In this document: positions 15,165 to 18,991 of the stretch, piece after piece
Layout: each line of letters opens with the position of its first letter
How positions within the stretch are numbered: the first letter of the stretch is position 1
NCBI GenBank assembly: GCA_003222455.1
Contig: QHWF01000007.1
Location: 1 to 18,991 of the forward strand
Reading direction: 5' to 3'
Origin: Acidobacteriota bacterium
Lineage (GTDB): Bacteria; Acidobacteriota; Vicinamibacteria; Vicinamibacterales; CAVVIG01
DNA length: 18,991 nt
Made by a program: the position numbers and the translations under genes
Notes under the pieces: generated by a model
What the model saw: the letters and a program-made list of their open reading frames with translations, nothing else
What the model was told of the DNA's origin: nothing
The model's database searches: none

Positions 15165-16376
15165 AAGTGTGAGTTCCAGCTTCGCAATGGCCTCCCGGTG
15201 CACTTCGTCGGGACCGTCGGCCAGCCGCAGTGTCCGCGTATGCGCCCAGGCCGCCGCGAGCGGCAAATCCGCGGACACGCCGGCGGCGCCATGCGCCTGG
15301 ATCGCGCGATCGAGTACCCGCAGCGTCATCCGCGGCACCACGACCTTCACCATCGCGAGCTCGCCGCGCGCGGCCTTGTTGCCGACCGTGTCCATCATGT
15401 ACGCGGCTTTCATCGTCAGCAGCCGCGCCTGCTCGATCTCCATGCGCGAATCCGCGATATCGGCGCGAATCGTGCCTTGCTCCGCCAGCGGCTTGCCGAA
15501 CGCCACGCGCGCCTTGACGCGCCTGCACATCGCCTCCAGCGCGCGCTCGGCCACACCGATTGAGCGCATGCAATGGTGGATGCGCCCGGGCCCCAATCGT
15601 CCTTGCGCGATCTCGAAGCCGCGGCCCTCGCCCAGAAGCACGTTCGCCGCGGGGACGCGCACGTTCTCGAACGTGATCTCCGCGTGCCCGTGCGGCGCAT
15701 CGTCGTACCCGAACACCGGCAGCATCCGCCGCACGGTGAGGCCCGGTGCGTCCATCGGCACGAGGATCATCGATTGTTGTTGATGCTTCGGCGCATGAGG
15801 ATTCGACTTCCCCATGAAGATCGCAATCCGGCACCGCGGGTCGCCCGCGCCAGAAATCCACCATTTACGGCCGTTGATGACGAAGTCGCTCCCGTCGCGC
15901 ACGATGCTCGACTGGATGTTCGTCGCGTCCGACGATGCGACGTCGGGCTCGGTCATGGCAAAGCACGAACGGATCCCGCCCGCGAGCAGCGGCTCGAGCC
16001 ATTGCTTTCGCTGAACGTCGCTGCCATAGCGAACCAGCACCTCCATGTTGCCCGTATCAGGCGCGGAACAGTTGAATACTTCCGGCGCGAATCCAGGCAC
16101 GCGGCCCATGATCTCGCAAAGCGGAGCGTATTCGACATTCGTGAGGCCGGCGCCATATTCGCTTTCTGGCAGAAACAAGTTCCACAGGCCAGCGGTCCGC
16201 GCCTTCGGCTTCAGTTCCTCGACAATTGGCGTCGGCCGCCAGTGCTTGTAATCGGTCACCGGACGATTCGCGATCTCGCCATGGAATCTTGCCTCGTTCG
16301 GATAGATGTATTCGTCCATGAAGGCGGTCAGTTGCCGCTGGAGATCAAGGGACTTGTCGGAATGTTCGAAGCGCAT
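15156..16376 (-). CDS. Acyl-CoA dehydrogenase, ACAD10/ACAD11/LvaC-like
   Basis: This FAD enzyme oxidises an acyl-CoA or phospho-acyl-CoA at the alpha-beta bond. The protein has 406 residues. Segments include CFAMTEPDVASSDATN, WWISGAGDP and the C-terminal domain GRLGPGRIHHCMRSIG. The place of the usual catalytic Glu region reads ADGPDEVH (about 386-393), the form I associate with ACAD10/11. The frame extends to 16652, but that part is a translation of a REP pair and the opposite gene. I prefer the ATG at 16376 because TATCAT ends 7 nt before it; an ATG at 16385 is possible. It is divergent from an APH-fold kinase gene. In mammals these two activities are fused in ACAD10/11, and in Pseudomonas they are LvaC and LvaA. 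Confidence 0.92.
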   Translation of the reverse strand: MRFEHSDKSLDLQRQLTAFMDEYIYPNEARFHGEIANRPVTDYKHWRPTPIVEELKPKARTAGLWNLFLPESEYGAGLTNVEYAPLCEIMGRVPGFAPEVFNCSAPDTGNMEVLVRYGSDVQRKQWLEPLLAGGIRSCFAMTEPDVASSDATNIQSSIVRDGSDFVINGRKWWISGAGDPRCRIAIFMGKSNPHAPKHQQQSMILVPMDAPGLTVRRMLPVFGYDDAPHGHAEITFENVRVPAANVLLGEGRGFEIAQGRLGPGRIHHCMRSIGVAERALEAMCRRVKARVAFGKPLAEQGTIRADIADSRMEIEQARLLTMKAAYMMDTVGNKAARGELAMVKVVVPRMTLRVLDRAIQAHGAAGVSADLPLAAAWAHTRTLRLADGPDEVHREAIAKLELTLSE

Positions 16377-16383
16377 GACGCGC

Positions 16384-16389
16384 ATGATA
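16384..16389 (-). promoter_or_regulatory. Candidate -10 box of the dehydrogenase gene
   Basis: TATCAT on the minus strand ends 7 nt before the ATG at 16376. A -35 box would fall at the outer edge of the REP pair. No Shine-Dalgarno sequence is present. Confidence 0.3.
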
Positions 16390-16406
16390 GTGTAGGCGCC
16401 ACGCCA

Positions 16407-16460
16407 GTAGTGCGGACCTTCAGGTCCGCCGGGCACGGCAGGCCTGAAGGCCTGCACTAC
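16407..16460. repeat. REPIN-like pair of GTAG hairpins in a divergent promoter
   Basis: 16407-16429 is GTAGTGCGGACCTTCAGGTCCGC as one hairpin. 16438-16460 is GCAGGCCTGAAGGCCTGC followed by ACTAC, the same design in inverted orientation. An 8-bp spacer separates them, and the GTAG ends point outward. The hairpin sequences differ but the loop TTCA/TGAA and the GTAGTG flank are shared. It fills half of the 121-bp gap between the dehydrogenase and kinase genes. Confidence 0.85.
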
Positions 16461-16497
16461 ATCTGGTGGTCGAGATGCCGACGCCATCACACATCTG

Positions 16498-17565
16498 ATG
16501 GATGCTGACGCCACCGCCGTCCGTGCAGGCGAACAGCTGGATTGGGCGCGACTCGTCGCGTGGCTGCGCGAGCGGCTTCCCGCCTGCGGCATACCCGGGC
16601 TCGACGTCGCGCAGGAACCCGAAATCACGCAGTTCCCGGGCGGACACTCCAACCTGACCTACCTGCTGCGCTTCGGCGCCGTCGAAATCGTCGTGCGCCG
16701 TCCACCGTTCGGCCCGGTCGCGCCGAAGGCGCACGACATGGCGCGCGAGTTCCACTGGCTGTCGGCGATGCACCGCGTCTTTCCGCTCGCGCCGCGTCCC
16801 TACGCGCTCTGCGAAGACATCGGCATCGTCGGATCGGTGTTCTATGCGATGGAGCGGCGTCACGGGATGGTCGTGCGCGCCGAAGAGCCGCCGGCGATCA
16901 GGACGCCGTCGGATCGCCGCCGCGTGAGCGAAGCGCTCGTCAGCACGTTGGCCGATCTGCACGCGATTGACGTCGCCGCCGACCATCTGACCGCGCTTGG
17001 CAAGCCGGCCGGTTTCGTCGCGCGGCAGGTGAAGGGATGGACGGATCGCTGGCATCGCGCAAAGACGACACCGCTCCCGGAGATGGACGCGCTCGCCGAC
17101 TGGTTGTTGTCGCGTCTGCCCGCGGATGCGGCGCCGCCGGCCGTGGTCCATGGCGATTTCAAGCTCGATAACGTCATGCTGGACACGGACGATATCGGCC
17201 GCGTCGTCGCGGTCTTCGACTGGGAGATGAGCGCGCTCGGCGATCCGCTGGTCGACCTCGGCATTCTGCTGGCCTATTGGAGCCCGACCGCACCGCCGGG
17301 CCAACAGGACGCGCTGACGACCGTTACACATCGGCCGGGCTATTTCACGCGCGAGGAACTGCTGGAGCACTATGCGGCACGGTCGGGCCGCGATGTCTCG
17401 AATGTGCGCTTCTACGAAACGTTCGCTGTGTTCAAGATTGCCGTCGTGATCCAGCAGATCTACTTCCGCTACGTGCAGGGGCAGACGAACGACGCGCGCT
17501 TCGCGACGTTCGACATGCGCGTGGCGTATCTGGCGCGCCAGGCGGCGAATCTCGCATCGCTATAA
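16498..17565 (+). CDS. APH-fold phosphotransferase (LvaA / ACAD10-11 kinase-domain-like)
   Basis: The protein has 355 residues. The N-lobe contains FPGGHSNLTYLL (47-57), typical of this group, followed by VVRRPPFGPV (66-74). The C-lobe has the kinase catalytic loop HGDFKLDN (218-225) with D220 and N225, and the metal-binding FDWEMSALGDP (240-250) with D241. These are the signatures of the acyl-CoA-associated aminoglycoside-phosphotransferase branch, not of antibiotic resistance enzymes. In LvaA and in mammalian ACAD10/11 the domain phosphorylates the 4-hydroxyl of a 4-hydroxyacyl-CoA, and the dehydrogenase domain follows. The divergent dehydrogenase supports that role here. The ATG at 16498 has no clear Shine-Dalgarno sequence. 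Confidence 0.9.
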   Translation: MDADATAVRAGEQLDWARLVAWLRERLPACGIPGLDVAQEPEITQFPGGHSNLTYLLRFGAVEIVVRRPPFGPVAPKAHDMAREFHWLSAMHRVFPLAPRPYALCEDIGIVGSVFYAMERRHGMVVRAEEPPAIRTPSDRRRVSEALVSTLADLHAIDVAADHLTALGKPAGFVARQVKGWTDRWHRAKTTPLPEMDALADWLLSRLPADAAPPAVVHGDFKLDNVMLDTDDIGRVVAVFDWEMSALGDPLVDLGILLAYWSPTAPPGQQDALTTVTHRPGYFTREELLEHYAARSGRDVSNVRFYETFAVFKIAVVIQQIYFRYVQGQTNDARFATFDMRVAYLARQAANLASL

Positions 17566-17660
17566 CGAAGCTCCGGTTCAAACCGACGAGTGAAAAGGCG
17601 TTCCTTCCCGGCGGACCTTCGCCTAGCCGAGTAACTGACGCCACCACGCGGCACGACATT

Positions 17661-17729
17661 CAACGCGGAAACCGCAGAACTCGCAGAACAAACGGTGTTT
17701 TCTCTGCGGGTTCCGCGAGCTCTGCGTTG
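17661..17729 (+). repeat. 9-bp-unit palindrome, copy R5 (variant units)
   Basis: The left arm is CAACGCGGA, AACCGCAGA, ACTCGCAGA. The centre is AACGGTGTTTTCT. The right arm reverse-complements to CAACGCAGA, GCTCGCGGA, ACCCGCAGA. The arms pair with a few mismatches. The rest of the 258-bp gap between the kinase and cytochrome genes (17566-17660 and 17730-17787) holds nothing I can support. Confidence 0.85.
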
Positions 17730-17787
17730 ATCGTCGTGGCTAAGAGAGCGTCACCATCCCGGCGTTCGCTCTGCTCATTCGCCGAGC

Positions 17788-17817
17788 TTGCGCCTGCCGG
17801 CCGCCTGTCAGTACTTT
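17788..17817 (+). promoter_or_regulatory. Candidate promoter of the small cytochrome c gene
   Basis: TTGCGC at 17788-17793, an 18-bp spacer, then TACTTT at 17812-17817. The start codon is 6 nt further on, so the transcript would be leaderless or nearly so. Confidence 0.4.
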
Positions 17818-17823
17818 GATGCG

Positions 17824-18258
17824 ATGAAATTACTGACGATCGCTCTGATCATCGGATGCGGTGCGGTCTGCGGATCGCTGGCTCGGGTAGCCGCGGCGCA
17901 GGCGCCTCGCACAACCTGGAACGGCATCTACACCGACGCGCAGGCGAAACGGGGGCAGGCCGTTTACGAAGAACAATGCCTGTCGTGTCACTCCCCGGAT
18001 CTCAAAGGCGCCGACCAGGCGCCGCCTCTCGTCGGGCCAGACTTCAATGCCGATTGGAACGACCTCGCCATCAGCGATCTGTTCGAACGCATCAGCACGA
18101 CCATGCCCGCCGACAAACCAGGGACGCTGAAGCCGGAGCAAGTGGCCGACGTGCTCGCCTTCGTGCTCAGCAAAAGCGGATTCCCAGGCGGCGACGCCGA
18201 TTTGCCAGCACAGGCCGACGCGCTCAAGCAGATCAAGTTCCTGAGCAAACAACCCTGA
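17824..18258 (+). CDS. Small exported mono-heme cytochrome c
   Basis: The protein has 144 residues from the ATG at 17824 (MKLLTIALIIG). The frame opens at 17788, but the later start gives a proper signal peptide, cleaved near ARVAAAQ. The heme site is CLSCH (52-56) after RGQAVYEEQ, typical of class I cytochromes. Met94 in TTMPAD is the likely distal ligand, and the C-terminal helix PEQVADVLAFVLSKSG packs the heme edge. It would carry electrons in the periplasm, for instance from a quinoprotein dehydrogenase, but no such enzyme lies in the window. A TTGCGC-N18-TACTTT promoter candidate precedes it. A degraded REP follows the stop. Confidence 0.9.
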   Translation: MKLLTIALIIGCGAVCGSLARVAAAQAPRTTWNGIYTDAQAKRGQAVYEEQCLSCHSPDLKGADQAPPLVGPDFNADWNDLAISDLFERISTTMPADKPGTLKPEQVADVLAFVLSKSGFPGGDADLPAQADALKQIKFLSKQP

Positions 18259-18279
18259 AAGCCTGGGGCCTGCCGTTCG

Positions 18280-18321
18280 GTAGTGTCCGGCTCCCGCCTT
18301 CCGCGTACGGCTCCGGCGGAC
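18280..18321 (+). repeat. Degenerate GTAG-type REP hairpin
   Basis: It begins GTAGTGTCCGGCT exactly as at 11059 and 11086, but then an interrupted GC-rich stretch replaces the second arm, which ends in GGCGGAC. It lies between the convergent cytochrome and nucleotidyltransferase genes. Confidence 0.45.
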
Positions 18322-18358
18322 CGCGTAGCCTGGGCGGAGGCGGTCAAGGGGGGACCCA

Positions 18359-18817
18359 TCAATCGTTGCGTTTGAGCAGTTGCTCGAGCGCTTCGCGATG
18401 GGTTGCGAGGAACAGTTTGTCCTTGTCCCGGCCGGCCGCATGTTTCGACGTGACGATGTGAAGGAGCCTTGCAACACAGACTTCGATCCCTTCGATTGTA
18501 AAGTGCCGGCGTTGCTGCCAGACCGTTTCGAATTCGTACGCCTTCATCACGAGCGTCAGGTCGACCTCGGCCAGCCAGCGGTCGCGCGGTGAGTCGAGCG
18601 GCTCGTCGCCACTCCACAGCTCGAGACCTGAGGCTTCACAGGCGGCCCAGCAATTCACCAAATTATCGGGCTCAAGCGGAAGAAAGAGGTCATGGTCGTC
18701 GGTGACGAAGACGGCAGAACCGCCGGGTGCATAGTGATTGGCTCCGCCGACACCAATGAGCACGTACCGGACTGAGCGCCCACCGAGCTGACGGGCGAGA
18801 GGCACGAGCGGATTCAC
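18359..18817 (-). CDS. Nucleotidyltransferase-fold protein (AbiEii/MNT-like)
   Basis: The protein has 152 residues. The order of motifs fits the polymerase-beta-like nucleotidyltransferase fold: GVGGANHY (22-29), then VTDDHDL (38-44) with D41-x-D43 as the metal pair, then a third acid at D86 in EVDLTL. The C-terminal KHAAGRDKDKLFL (125-137) matches the K..AGR.KD segment common in such proteins. Members are often toxins of type IV or related toxin-antitoxin pairs, but some are housekeeping or orphan. The start is a GTG overlapping the upstream stop (GTGA), so it is translationally coupled to the small partial gene. Whether it is catalytically active is open, since the usual G-S/G-G loop is followed by Ala-Asn. 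Confidence 0.65.
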   Translation of the reverse strand: MNPLVPLARQLGGRSVRYVLIGVGGANHYAPGGSAVFVTDDHDLFLPLEPDNLVNCWAACEASGLELWSGDEPLDSPRDRWLAEVDLTLVMKAYEFETVWQQRRHFTIEGIEVCVARLLHIVTSKHAAGRDKDKLFLATHREALEQLLKRND

Positions 18818-18990
18818 CGTGCTGGCCCGACGTATCTGACGTTCTTGTAGTAGTCCCTGAATGCGCGATCCAGCCGCCAGACCCAGCTCTTATCGGCGCC
18901 GGACTGATTCTCGGTCCGCGCTTCGACGCGCGCGACGAGCGCCAGATACTCGTCGTCCAGCTCGATTTTGATCGACTTGGCCTGTTCGCT
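18814..18990 (-). CDS. Small protein of unknown function, 5' end beyond the window
   Basis: The visible 58 residues read from the window edge as SEQAKSIKIELDDEYLALVA and continue with an acidic and aromatic stretch (KSWVWRLDRAFRDYYKN). The pattern KIELDDEYLALVARVEAR looks like the strand-helix start of a small antitoxin or DNA-binding protein, but I recognise no family. The stop overlaps the GTG of the nucleotidyltransferase-like gene, so the two form an operon. A small gene before a nucleotidyltransferase is the usual order of an antitoxin-toxin pair. Confidence 0.55.
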   Translation of the reverse strand, partial: SEQAKSIKIELDDEYLALVARVEARTENQSGADKSWVWRLDRAFRDYYKNVRYVGPAR

Positions 18991-18991
18991 G

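Noticed and set aside
16377..16652. Longer N-terminus for the acyl-CoA dehydrogenase, open to 16652
   Set aside because: It would translate the REP pair and the antisense of the kinase gene. The enzyme's usual length is reached from the Met at 16376 or 16385.
17571..17590. T-arm-like GGTTCAAACC, possible tRNA
   Set aside because: No matching acceptor stem, anticodon arm or D-arm can be drawn, and the upstream bases are the end of the kinase gene.
2221..17729. 9-bp palindromes as ordinary rho-independent terminators
   Set aside because: They lack a U-tract on either strand, recur with unit periodicity, and some lie upstream of genes or between subunit genes of one operon.

Overview
The window is high-GC bacterial DNA. 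Gene content suggests a soil-type Acidobacteriota, probably near the Vicinamibacteria. The pointers are a c-type cytochrome with a PHM-like domain, Omp85 and signal-peptide proteins of a Gram-negative envelope, an ACAD10/11-type dehydrogenase and kinase, GTAG-type REP hairpins, and many decayed intergenic palindromes. This placement is inferred from style and content; the window holds no rRNA or other marker gene. No tRNA, CRISPR array, prophage or transposase gene was seen.

Layout. 1-2257 (+): a partial His-rich exported protein translationally coupled to an exported c-type cytochrome with a PHM-like C-terminus. 2311-3881 (-): scoA and scoB, the two subunits of a 3-oxoacid CoA-transferase, separated by a repeat. 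3882-4362: a GC-rich, highly structured gap. 4363-10949 (+): six co-directional genes, MoxR ATPase, DUF58, exported single-TM protein, VWA, single-TM small protein, VWA. Their order and topology match mxaR-S-A-C-K-L, the accessory set for metal insertion into PQQ methanol dehydrogenase, but no dehydrogenase is present here. 11117-12435 (-): a small membrane protein and a ROK sugar kinase. 12761-15164 (+): an exported protein with a TTG start and a single-POTRA Omp85-type barrel. 15156-17565: a divergent pair of acyl-CoA dehydrogenase and APH-fold kinase, resembling a split ACAD10/ACAD11 or the LvaC/LvaA pair, suggesting 4-hydroxyacyl-CoA catabolism. 17824-18258 (+): a small mono-heme cytochrome c. 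18359-18990 (-): a nucleotidyltransferase-fold protein coupled to a small partial upstream gene, toxin-antitoxin-like.

The most unusual content lies between the genes. Two families of palindromes have arms built from very short tandem units. A 9-bp-unit family has five copies (2221, 2992, 12508, 13797, 17661); the arm sequences differ, but a central core close to RACRGKRTTTYT is kept. A 7-bp-unit family has two full arrays (9760, 12649), with a possible solo relative at 11419. Both full arrays run directly into start codons, and one appears to separate an older Shine-Dalgarno/ATG from the gene it served. A third class is GTAG-type REP hairpins, arranged as inverted pairs in the divergent promoter at 16407-16460 and at 10996-11108.

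Several operon-first genes lack a Shine-Dalgarno sequence but have a TANNNT hexamer 6-8 nt before the ATG, which suggests leaderless transcripts. Several downstream genes do have Shine-Dalgarno sequences.
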